This document shows, in pieces, positions 1 to 6,184 of a stretch of DNA of 7,746 nt (the first letter of the stretch is position 1; the number at the start of each line of letters is the position of its first letter). The position numbers and the translations under genes were made by a program. The notes beneath the pieces were generated by a model. That model had not been told where the DNA came from. It saw only the letters and a program-made list of their open reading frames with translations, and made no database searches. The stretch covers positions 1-7,746 of the forward strand of contig CAJQOV010000143.1 of the NCBI GenBank assembly GCA_905480065.1. The letters run 5' to 3'. This stretch comes from an uncultured Gammaproteobacteria bacterium (GTDB lineage: Bacteria; Pseudomonadota; Gammaproteobacteria; UBA9214).

Positions 1-182
1 GGGGTCGGTGTCATTTATTGAGAACAAAAAGGGGTCGGTGTCATTTATTGAATAGCTGTAGCAGAGGTCGGTTACTAGAGCTCGATTGAACAAAAAGGGG
101 TCGGTGTCATTTATTGTGCAAAAAGAACTGCAAAAAGGGGTCGGTGTCATTTTTTTATTGGAACAAAAAGGAGTCGGTGTCA
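1..182 (+). repeat. Left cluster of GGGGTCGGTGTCATTT-core short repeats (five direct copies)
   Basis: Five + strand copies of a roughly 25-29 bp repeat are visible. Its 5' part is GAACAAAAA, its core is GGGGTCGGTGTCATTT, and it usually ends in ATTG. Copies lie at 1-20 (cut by the window edge), 22-50, 88-116, 131-160 (lacks the leading GAA and has a longer T run) and 161-182 (one core change, GGAGTC). Between copies two and three is a 37-bp spacer (51-87) that recurs at 500-536. The short reading frames here encode only repeat-derived KKGSVSF-like peptides, so I regard the stretch as non-coding. The family is not one I can name. GGGGTC-core dispersed repeats in proteobacteria are sometimes linked to REP-associated tyrosine transposases, but no transposase gene lies in this window. 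Confidence 0.93.
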
Positions 183-196
183 CTGCTGTCCCAAAA

Positions 197-326
197 CTCC
201 CTCTCCCTCCGGGACGACTGCATGGATGCAGGAGGTACGAGTCCAGGGACGGACTCGGTAGAGCGAAGCAGGAGCAGAGCCGAGAGTAATGCATGGAGCA
301 ATTACCGAGAGGGTTGGAGAGAGGGG
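197..326. repeat. Palindromic repeat whose apex is interrupted by three GGA-loop hairpins
   Basis: The outer parts, 199-214 (CCCTCTCCCTCCGGGA) and 307-326 (GAGAGGGTTGG then AGAGAGGGG), look like the two halves of one palindromic element. CCCTCTC at 199-205 can pair with GAGAGGG at 307-313 or at 319-325. Between them, 215-306 contains a chain of hairpins: 218-231 (CTGCAT, GG, ATGCAG), 238-257 (CGAGTCC, loop AGGGAC, GGACTCG) and 286-305 (GTAATGC, loop ATGGA, GCAATTAC with one bulged base). CCGAGAG is repeated directly at 280-286 and 305-311. All three loops contain or span GGA on the + strand. This could be a mobile palindromic element or a structured RNA. I see no promoter or U-run terminator that settles it. 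Confidence 0.7.
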
Positions 327-356
327 ATCAAATAAAACTGGCTGCCTGATTTATAT

Positions 357-390
357 CCCCTCATCCTGTCCTTCTCCCGGAGGGAGAAGG
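357..390. repeat. Uninterrupted inverted partner of the 199-326 palindromic element
   Basis: The reverse complement of 357-390 follows the same order as the outer parts of 199-326: CTTCTCCCTCCGGGA, then GAAGGACAGGATGAGGGG, without the insertion. It contains a perfect hairpin, CCTTCTCCC (370-378), loop GGA (379-381), GGGAGAAGG (382-390). GGGGA at 323-327 also pairs with TCCCC at 356-360, so the two elements could form one large inverted repeat. I recall similar CCCTCTCCC/GGGAGAGGG palindromes between genes of many gammaproteobacteria. That is memory, not a search. The hairpin is not followed at once by a T run, so I do not call it a terminator. Confidence 0.6.
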
Positions 391-470
391 AACGCCCTGT
401 TTATTTTGTGGGGGTTGATATTCATGTCCACCTTGCAGGGAACAAAAAGGGGTCGGTGTCATTTATGAAC

Positions 471-561
471 GAACAAAAAGGGGTCGGTGTCATTTATTGA
501 ATAGCTGTAACAGAGGTCGGTTACTAGAGCTCGATTAAATGACACCGACCCCTTTTTGTTC
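471..561. terminator. Terminator-like hairpin formed by inverted repeat copies
   Basis: The 25 bases 471-495 and 537-561 are perfect reverse complements, separated by 41 nt. On the + strand the GC-rich stem (GGGGTCGGTGTC paired with GACACCGACCCC) is followed directly by TTTTTGTTC. On the - strand the other arm gives the same CCCC-TTTTT order. This is the shape of a bidirectional intrinsic terminator, although the loop is long. The second inverted copy at 576-600 can pair with the same left arm. The function is inferred from structure only. Confidence 0.4.
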
Positions 562-600
562 TCTAGAGCTCGATTAAATGACACCGACCCCTTTTTGTTC
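524..600 (+). repeat. Tandem duplication, 39-bp period
   Basis: The 38 bases 524-561 and 563-600 are identical. They begin with CTAGAGCTCGATT and run through an inverted copy of the core repeat, with one T between the two units. The identity suggests a recent duplication of spacer and repeat together, by slippage or unequal exchange. Confidence 0.9.
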
Positions 601-606
601 TTTTTG

Positions 607-634
607 TTCGCTTGAGAGAGCTACGCGAAATAAT
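607..634 (+). promoter_or_regulatory. Possible promoter of the permease gene at the edge of the repeat cluster
   Basis: AATAAT at 629-634 matches five of six bases of the sigma-70 -10 box. TTCGCT at 607-612, 16 bp upstream, is a poor -35 box with three of six matches and begins inside the terminal TTTTTGTTC of the repeat cluster. Transcription would begin roughly 20 bp before the ATG at 662. This is a weak call made by eye. Confidence 0.22.
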
Positions 635-661
635 AACGCCACTGTGGCAAGCTGATACCCC

Positions 662-1870
662 ATGAGCGAACTGAAACGGTCTCTGGGCCTGCCGCTGCTG
701 CTGTTTTACGGCCTGGGCAATATCCTCGGTGCCGGTATTTACGTACTGATCGGGGAAGTAGCCGCTGAGGCAGCCCTGTACATGCCGGTCGCGTTCCTGA
801 CGGCCTCGGTCGTTGCCGGTTTCAGCGCCTTTTCCTATGCCGAACTGTCGGCACGTTTTCCGTTTTCCGCCGGAGAGGCGGTCTATATCCAGGAAGGCTT
901 TCACCACACGGCCCTGTCACGGCTAACCGGACTGTTGATCGCCGTTGCCGGCATGGTGTCTGCCGCAACCATTGCACGCGGCTTCTATGGCTATTTTCAT
1001 GACTTCATCGTGTTACCCGAGCCGCTGGTCGTGGCAGGCATCATCCTGTTGCTCGGCCTGCTGGCGATCTGGGGCATCTCGCAATCCGTCACTGCAGCCG
1101 CCCTGCTGACCCTAGTCGAGATCGCCGGACTGCTGCTGGTAATCTGGGCCGGCCGGGATGTGCTGGGCAGCCTGCCTGCACACCTGGACTCCCTGCTACC
1201 CCCGCCTGCAGCATCGGCATGGACCGGCATCCTGTTCGGCGCCTTTCTCGCCTTTTACGCCTTCATCGGCTTCGAGGATATGGTGAACGTGGCAGAAGAG
1301 GTAAAAAACCCGTCGTTCACCATGCCGGCTGCCATATTGCTTGCCCTGCTGATTGCAACCGTGCTCTACAGCCTGGTGTCCCTGGTTGCCGTGCTGGCAC
1401 TGAACCAGGATGCGCTGGCGCAAAGCACGGCACCACTGGCCGACGTGCTGGCTGCAACATCGACGATCAACCCGGACATCGTCAGCGTTATCGCCATGCT
1501 CGCCATCGTCAACGGCGCGCTGATCCAGATCATCATGGCATCCCGGATCTTCTATGGCATGGCCAGCAGGGGCTGGATATGGGCAGGACTGGCAACCGTT
1601 CACTACCGCACCCGTACACCGGTGCGCGCCACCTGGCTGGTAATCCTCATCGTACTGGGCCTGGCATTGCTGTTTCCGCTGGGGGCATTGGCCCGTGGCA
1701 CCAGCCTGCTGGTGCTGGTGGTCTTTGCCCTGGTAAACGCCGCGCTGATTGCCGTGAAACGCACTCAGCCGGCAGCACCGGGAATCCTGAACATTCCCGT
1801 ATGGGTGCCGGTTATCGGATTGCTGACCAGCGTCGGTCTGACCCTGTTTCAGCTACTGTCGATCGGGTAA
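662..1870 (+). CDS. APC superfamily amino acid/polyamine permease
   Basis: This 402-residue inner-membrane protein very probably takes up or exchanges amino acids or polyamines by a secondary (ion-coupled or antiport) mechanism. TM1 carries the APC signature GLGNILGAGIY (residues 17-27). The TM6 region has AFIGFEDMVNVAEEVKNP (about 200-217), the usual place of the conserved acidic and EEVKNP motif. SRIFYGMASRG (about 294-304) is followed by TPVRAT (319-324), also typical. I count about 11 hydrophobic segments. At 402 residues it is slightly short for the family (often 430-480), with a very short C-terminal tail. The ATG at 662 is the first possible start, because an in-frame TGA lies at 653-655. 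No clear Shine-Dalgarno sequence precedes it. The gene stands alone and converges on the efflux operon. The exact substrate cannot be read from the sequence. Confidence 0.9.
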   Translation: MSELKRSLGLPLLLFYGLGNILGAGIYVLIGEVAAEAALYMPVAFLTASVVAGFSAFSYAELSARFPFSAGEAVYIQEGFHHTALSRLTGLLIAVAGMVSAATIARGFYGYFHDFIVLPEPLVVAGIILLLGLLAIWGISQSVTAAALLTLVEIAGLLLVIWAGRDVLGSLPAHLDSLLPPPAASAWTGILFGAFLAFYAFIGFEDMVNVAEEVKNPSFTMPAAILLALLIATVLYSLVSLVAVLALNQDALAQSTAPLADVLAATSTINPDIVSVIAMLAIVNGALIQIIMASRIFYGMASRGWIWAGLATVHYRTRTPVRATWLVILIVLGLALLFPLGALARGTSLLVLVVFALVNAALIAVKRTQPAAPGILNIPVWVPVIGLLTSVGLTLFQLLSIG

Positions 1871-1971
1871 TCAATCAAAGTACCTGCTGCCACAGATAGC
1901 GGGGAATGCACAACGCCGGCATAGCCATCAGCCACGGGCAGAGGTCATCGTTGTTCTGATGCAGTGCGCAC
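1871..1971. other. Convergent intergenic gap, nothing recognised
   Basis: These 101 bases separate the ends of the permease gene and the - strand operon. I looked for a hairpin followed by a T run on either strand and found none that is convincing, so transcription from both sides may end by another route or overlap. Confidence 0.6.
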
Positions 1972-2406
1972 CTAGTGCTTGCGTGCCTGCACGGTTTTGC
2001 GCATGGCATCCTGGAATGTCGACATCAAGGCGGCCGTGGACACACCGATCATCAGCATACCGTTGATGGCCTCCAGCGGGCCGAGCAGTTTGTGCCCGGA
2101 CGACATCACGATATCACCGTAGCCGAGGGTGGAGAAGTTCACCACCGAATGGTAAAACGCTGCGCTGAATAACTGGAATTCGCCCAGCAACAGGAACAGC
2201 AGCGCCCAGATCGCCATCTGCGCCAGGTTGCCCAGCACCAGCAACAGCATCACGCCACTGATCACCGCGAGGCTCGACCAGAACGACGGATTGTTCACCT
2301 GGTCATTGTGGTTCCTGTAGTAGCGTAACGCCACGACAACCAGCACCGACTGCAACAGCAGGCAGACAACCATGGTGGGCAAACCAAGCAGGAGGTTCAT
2401 CAACAT
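1972..2406 (-). CDS. Small single-pore potassium channel-like protein (Ion_trans_2 family)
   Basis: The 144-residue product is predicted to be an inner-membrane ion channel, assembling as a tetramer if it follows its family. Hydrophobic segments lie at about residues 5-27, 45-73 and 107-132. Between the last two is a pore helix (about 79-91) followed by the potassium selectivity filter TLGYGD (93-98), which is intact. There is no RCK/TrkA nucleotide-binding domain and no charged voltage sensor, so gating cannot be guessed. The frame is open much further upstream, but that part is a shadow of the preceding gene. I place the start at the ATG at 2406 because GGAG (2418-2415) lies 8 nt upstream. 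An ATG at 2400 is the alternative. The chosen start overlaps the end of the DUF2955 gene by 7 nt, indicating translational coupling. This is the last gene of the operon. Confidence 0.87.
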   Translation of the reverse strand: MLMNLLLGLPTMVVCLLLQSVLVVVALRYYRNHNDQVNNPSFWSSLAVISGVMLLLVLGNLAQMAIWALLFLLLGEFQLFSAAFYHSVVNFSTLGYGDIVMSSGHKLLGPLEAINGMLMIGVSTAALMSTFQDAMRKTVQARKH

Positions 2407-3449
2407 ACCGGCATCTCCGGATTTCGTGAGCAGGGAGTTACCCGGCTGATGCGACGTGTACGCAGGTACTCCAGAAAATACACCGCCAGCACGGCATAGA
2501 AGGTAATCGCGAAGAACAATCCCATGCGCACGGCAAACGCCATATACACATCCTTGCCATTCGCACTGTCCTCCACGGCGGGACCGAGCAGAATCAGCAT
2601 GGTGATCGCCACGTTCAGCCAGAAGGACGCGGGAAACCGGCTGGGGATGAGCCGGTAGAGCTTGCTGGAAAAATACACGCCGAACAGCAACATCAGCCAG
2701 AAGAACATCCACAGGTTGGTGCTGATACCGAGCAGGCCCCAGAACAACACCGCGAAACAGCCGGCGAGAAAGGTGGACCCCAGTAATTCCCGGCCGGCGC
2801 TGCGCGCGTCGATCAGGGAACTCTGCTGCGCCAGTGATACCGACTTCATGAGGATCGGCATGTACATCAACGGATTGGTCAGCGCCACGAAATACACCGG
2901 CAACACGATCAAGGTGGCGCGCAGGGCTACCCAGGTGGACTGTTCCGCGCCGCTTTGAGGCGCCGGTGGCTGCTGGTTGTCCGCGGCATCTTCAGGAAAC
3001 CAGGGGTAGACCAACCAGCTGCAGACAATACTGATCACAATCGCCATAACCAGTGCCTGGATCACCGCGGTGGCGAGCACGAAGCTGACCATTCCGGCAA
3101 CGGAAATCATGGTGAAGCCGACAGTGAGCAGCGCGCCGACCAGCGCCTTGCCCAGGTTGACCGTGACATAGGAACTGAAATAGAGGCCGAGTGCCACGAT
3201 CAGCAATGCCACCACGGGATACTCTTGCAGCAGTGGTATCAGCATCAGCCCGACACCCAGCGTACCCAGCACCAGCAGGACCAGGCCAAACAGGTTCTTC
3301 ACACCGACAGGCGGCCCGGGTTTGGACATGAGCATGAATGCGAACAGCGGGGCAAGAAACGCCAGTGGCATCCGCAGTGCATAGGCACAGGCCAGCGCCA
3401 GCGCCGTCGTCAGACTCAAGCGGAAGATGCGTCGCGCCTGGAGCTGCAT
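2400..3449 (-). CDS. DUF2955 family (FUSC-like) inner-membrane efflux protein
   Basis: This is a 349-residue polytopic membrane protein and the likely inner-membrane component of the efflux system. It has two hydrophobic halves. The first (about residues 8-150) contains PLAFLAPLFAFML. A polar, proline-rich linker follows (about 151-172, FPEDAADNQQPPAPQSGAEQ). The second half (about 173-330) includes LGPAVEDSANGKD (288-300) before a conserved-looking arginine segment. This duplicated layout and the neighbouring HlyD gene fit DUF2955, which is related to the FUSC/AaeB family of aromatic-acid exporters. The start is uncertain. I use the ATG at 3449, but a TTG at 3470 would overlap the HlyD stop (TTGA) and add seven residues. 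Neither has a clear ribosome binding site. The stop overlaps the start of the channel gene. The substrate is not determined by the sequence. Confidence 0.85.
   Translation of the reverse strand: MQLQARRIFRLSLTTALALACAYALRMPLAFLAPLFAFMLMSKPGPPVGVKNLFGLVLLVLGTLGVGLMLIPLLQEYPVVALLIVALGLYFSSYVTVNLGKALVGALLTVGFTMISVAGMVSFVLATAVIQALVMAIVISIVCSWLVYPWFPEDAADNQQPPAPQSGAEQSTWVALRATLIVLPVYFVALTNPLMYMPILMKSVSLAQQSSLIDARSAGRELLGSTFLAGCFAVLFWGLLGISTNLWMFFWLMLLFGVYFSSKLYRLIPSRFPASFWLNVAITMLILLGPAVEDSANGKDVYMAFAVRMGLFFAITFYAVLAVYFLEYLRTRRISRVTPCSRNPEMPVC
2407..2418 (-). promoter_or_regulatory. Ribosome binding site deciding the channel start
   Basis: GGAG at 2418-2415 on the - strand has an 8-nt spacer to the ATG at 2406. 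The alternative ATG two codons later would have a 14-nt spacer. The site lies inside the last codons of the DUF2955 gene, which fits coupled translation. Confidence 0.6.
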
Positions 3450-3466
3450 GTCAGTATGAGACGATG

Positions 3467-4600
3467 TCAATACGCATAGGAGAGCCAGCTCAACAGGCGG
3501 ATGTAACCCTTACCCAGCAGTTCCAGCAAACCGTGTCCCTCGGTGTAGGCAATCACCGATGCCTGACCGCCCACGCGCAGGAAGTTTTTCAGCTCCTCGT
3601 AGCGGGAGGGATCAAAGCCGATTACCACGGGAAAGCGCTGCGCCTGGCGCAACCAGTCACGATTGTTCTGTAGCGTCGGCAAGGTGCCAGGCGCCGGCGC
3701 CTGGCCAGCACTCACGCCCAGACCGATACTGCGCACCTCACCTGGAAACACCCGGCCGGGTAATGCGTCTAACAGTATTTCCACCGGGCTGCCGGTGCGC
3801 AGATGGCCGAGATTGTTTTCGGTGAACTCGGCGTTAATCCAGACCTCCTGGATAGCGATCAGGGTCATGACCGGGCTGCCGGTCCCTGCGAACTGCCCCA
3901 CGTCGGTGCGCAGGTCGGTAATGATTCCGCGCGAGGAGGCCTTGACGGTGGTGTTCGCCAGGTCGAGTTCCGCCTTCTCCACCGCGCTCAAGGCGGACTT
4001 CAATATCGAGTTCTCCTCGCCGCTGCCTCCCATCTGCTCGATGGCGCGCTGAATTTCTGCCTTCGCCGCGTCCACTTTTGCCGTGGCCTGGGCCAGCGAG
4101 GACTGTGCCATCTCCAGGCGCCGCACCGAGATGGTCCCCGGGTCCTCGCGATACAGCCGTTCCAGCCGCCCGGCATCCTGTTGCGCCTTCACTTCATTGG
4201 CCTGTGCCGCACGCAGATTCGCGCGCGCCGTCTCGACCCCGGCGCTGCCGGCACCTACCTGCCGGCTGGCATTGTCCAGGTCGGATTGCGCCCGTTTCAG
4301 GGCAATCTCGTACTGGGAGGGATCGACCTGGAACAGCGCCTGGTCGGAATCCACTGCCTGGTTGTTGCTGACCCAAACCTGGGTCAGCACACCCGCGACC
4401 TTGGGTGCCACACCGACCACGTAGCCCTGCACCCGCGCCTGCGAGGTGTACGGTGTGAAACGGTCGGCGAGCAGGTACCAGGCCAAACTGCCCAGGATCA
4501 GCAGCACGATGGCCAGCGTCCCTTTCTTCACGGATGCGGCGGCAGTGTTTTGCGCGGGGCTGTCCGGTTGCGGACTGGTTTCCTGTTCTTGATCATTCAT
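3467..4600 (-). CDS. HlyD/EmrA-type membrane fusion (periplasmic adaptor) protein
   Basis: The 377-residue adaptor would link the inner-membrane pump protein to the outer-membrane channel. A short cytoplasmic N-terminus (about 1-25, rich in Q, P and S) precedes a single membrane anchor (about 28-45). The first half of the lipoyl (biotinyl-like) domain covers about 55-97, with AGVLTQVWVSNNQAV and LFQVDPSQY. A long alanine-, glutamine- and glutamate-rich coiled-coil hairpin follows (about 98-215). The second lipoyl half is TTVKASSRGIITDLRTDVGQF (217-237, final residues approximate), and a beta-barrel domain extends to about 355. The start ATG at 4600 has AGGA 9 nt upstream (4613-4610). It lies 21 nt after the outer-membrane factor gene, and its stop lies within a few bases of the DUF2955 start. 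The gene resembles EmrA, AaeA and YibH; which is closest cannot be decided by eye. Confidence 0.92.
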   Translation of the reverse strand: MNDQEQETSPQPDSPAQNTAAASVKKGTLAIVLLILGSLAWYLLADRFTPYTSQARVQGYVVGVAPKVAGVLTQVWVSNNQAVDSDQALFQVDPSQYEIALKRAQSDLDNASRQVGAGSAGVETARANLRAAQANEVKAQQDAGRLERLYREDPGTISVRRLEMAQSSLAQATAKVDAAKAEIQRAIEQMGGSGEENSILKSALSAVEKAELDLANTTVKASSRGIITDLRTDVGQFAGTGSPVMTLIAIQEVWINAEFTENNLGHLRTGSPVEILLDALPGRVFPGEVRSIGLGVSAGQAPAPGTLPTLQNNRDWLRQAQRFPVVIGFDPSRYEELKNFLRVGGQASVIAYTEGHGLLELLGKGYIRLLSWLSYAY

Positions 4601-4621
4601 GCCTTGAAATCCTGTAAGTGG

Positions 4622-6184
4622 TTACTGGGCTGACCGGGGGCTTTCCGGCAAGGGCTCGGTAAGGACATTGCCCCAATCGGTACGCTGTTGCATGTCTTCC
4701 CGAACCAGGTCCGGAATCACCTGTTCGATGGGTGTGGACAGCCAGCCACCGCCGAGTGCCTTGTACATGCCGATGACCGCACTGACATGACTGCCCTGGT
4801 TGATGAGCCGGCGTTCAGCTTGCGCAAACATCGCCCGTTGTGCATCCAGCACCCGCTGAAAGTCTGCGTACCCTTCATGGTAGAGCTTGTTGGCAAGCAC
4901 CAGTGCGCGCTCCGACGCATTGACGGAATCGACCAGTATCACCTCTTGTTCCCCGGTCTTGACGATGCGGATTGCCGCGTCGTCTATCTCGCGCGCGGCT
5001 TGCAGGACGCTGTTCTGGTAGCTCTCGATCAACTGTTGCAGACGCGCGTCCTGGATGCGCACGTTATTTTCAATGCGGCCATAGTCGAAGATATTCCAGC
5101 TCAGGTGCGGGCCGATCGCCAGGGTGCTGGTATCCGGGCTGCCGTTCACGCTATTACCCGACCAGCCGATGCTGCCCAACAGCGAAATGGCCGGATAGAA
5201 ATCCGCCTCGGCGATACCGATCTGCGCCGACTGCGCCGCAACCTGCCAGGCCGCTGCACGCAGGTCCGGCCGGCGCAGCAGCAAGCGCGCCGGGATATCC
5301 TGAATGCTGACCGATTCGATGTTCGGCAACTCGTCGGTCAAGGACGTAGCGGCGAGCTCCGGCAAGTCCCCCGGTGGGCGTCCCAGCAAGGCACACAGGG
5401 CATTGCGGATGGTGGTGCGGGTAATCTCCAGATCAGGAATCGTGGATAGCGTGGCCAGGTATTGCGTTTTGGCCTGCTGCAGGTTCAGTTCCGAGTCCTC
5501 GCCGCTGCGAAAGACCCGCTCGGTAATTTCGTAACTGCGCTGCTGAATGGCGGCATTCTCACGGGCAATCGCGATACGCAGCTCGGTGGTGCGATAGGAG
5601 AAATACAGGTCGGCCACCTGCGCGCTGAGCAGGACCTGCGCATCCTGCTGATTGGCGATGGAGGCAAAGAAGGCGGCGTCGGCGGATTCGATGCCGCGGC
5701 GGAAACGCCCCCAGAAATCCAGCTCCCAGCCCAGATTGAAACCTGCCTGGTAACTGACCAGGCTCTGATCATCATTCGCCAGCGCCCCACCATGTTGCCG
5801 GGTGTTCACATAATCGACCGCACTGCCGAACTGTTGCAGTTGCGGATACAGGGTGCTGTCCGCGACGCCCAGCAGGGCCCGGCTTTCCAGGATACGCAGC
5901 CCGGCGATGCGCAGGGATAGGTTGTCCTGCCGGGCCGTTTCGATCAGGCGGTTCAGCACCGGATCGTTGAACAATTGCCACCAGAAGCGCAAATCGACTT
6001 CGGTCTTGCCTTCCCGGGTATCGACCTGGCCGTACAGGTCGGGTTGCCAGCTGCTCAGCCAGCTCACCTCGGGCTCGCGGTAGTCAGGCCCCAGTGTGGT
6101 ACAGGCATTCAGCGCAAGCGCCCCGCACAGCAGGACCAGGCGCTGCGGTAACATGCCGGCAAGATCCGCTTTGGAACTGCTCAC
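4622..6184 (-). CDS. NodT/OprM-type outer-membrane efflux lipoprotein (TolC superfamily)
   Basis: This 520-residue protein would form the trimeric outer-membrane duct of the pump. The signal peptide ends in LALNAC, with a lipobox cysteine at residue 28 (Asn at -2 is less usual), and the mature protein begins CTTLGPDY, typical of NodT lipoproteins. Family landmarks follow: FWWQLFNDPVLNRLIETA (67-84), LGWELDFWGRFRRGIESA (151-168), and IPARLLLRRPDLRAA through IGIAEADFYPAISLLGSIG (297-340), ending with YKALGGGW (474-481). The two OEP repeats are complete. A 39-residue tail rich in acidic residues and proline follows GGGW; many relatives stop soon after that motif. I use the GTG at 6184, which overlaps the upstream stop as GTGA and has GGAG 11 nt upstream. 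An ATG at 6154 would give a compact 17-residue lipoprotein signal peptide and is a real alternative. Confidence 0.93.
   Translation of the reverse strand: MSSSKADLAGMLPQRLVLLCGALALNACTTLGPDYREPEVSWLSSWQPDLYGQVDTREGKTEVDLRFWWQLFNDPVLNRLIETARQDNLSLRIAGLRILESRALLGVADSTLYPQLQQFGSAVDYVNTRQHGGALANDDQSLVSYQAGFNLGWELDFWGRFRRGIESADAAFFASIANQQDAQVLLSAQVADLYFSYRTTELRIAIARENAAIQQRSYEITERVFRSGEDSELNLQQAKTQYLATLSTIPDLEITRTTIRNALCALLGRPPGDLPELAATSLTDELPNIESVSIQDIPARLLLRRPDLRAAAWQVAAQSAQIGIAEADFYPAISLLGSIGWSGNSVNGSPDTSTLAIGPHLSWNIFDYGRIENNVRIQDARLQQLIESYQNSVLQAAREIDDAAIRIVKTGEQEVILVDSVNASERALVLANKLYHEGYADFQRVLDAQRAMFAQAERRLINQGSHVSAVIGMYKALGGGWLSTPIEQVIPDLVREDMQQRTDWGNVLTEPLPESPRSAQ

Larger units (their letters stand above)
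440..609. repeat. Right cluster of the GGGGTCGGTGTCATTT-core repeat, direct and inverted copies
   Basis: Four copies are present: two on the + strand (440-466 and 471-499) and two inverted (537-561 and 576-600). After the last copy, TTTTTGTTC is repeated once more (592-600 and 601-609), a likely slippage duplication. The 66-bp block 471-536 (repeat plus 37-bp spacer) matches 22-87 with a single difference (GTAACAG against GTAGCAG). The cluster ends about 52 bp before the start codon of the permease gene, so it forms much of that gene's upstream region. Confidence 0.93.

Noticed and set aside
86..335. Two overlapping + strand open frames of 67 and 73 codons in the repeat zone
   Set aside because: They start inside repeat copies, translate repeat sequence (KKGSVSF) and then run through the hairpin element. 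They have no domain, no ribosome binding site and no plausible composition.
520..575. CTAGAGCTC/TCTAGAGCTC strings resembling a cloning polylinker
   Set aside because: They belong to a spacer that recurs at 74-83 and is embedded in the natural repeat pattern. No other vector sequence is visible.
1..609. CRISPR array
   Set aside because: The repeats are irregularly spaced, occur in both orientations, and have spacers that are themselves duplicated. No cas genes are present.
1871..1971. Intrinsic terminator between the convergent genes
   Set aside because: Only short imperfect stems are present, and no T run follows on either strand.
2407..2712. The 102-codon upstream extension of the channel reading frame
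   Set aside because: It lies wholly inside the DUF2955 gene in another frame and has shadow-like arginine- and histidine-rich composition. The channel itself begins at 2406 with a good ribosome binding site.
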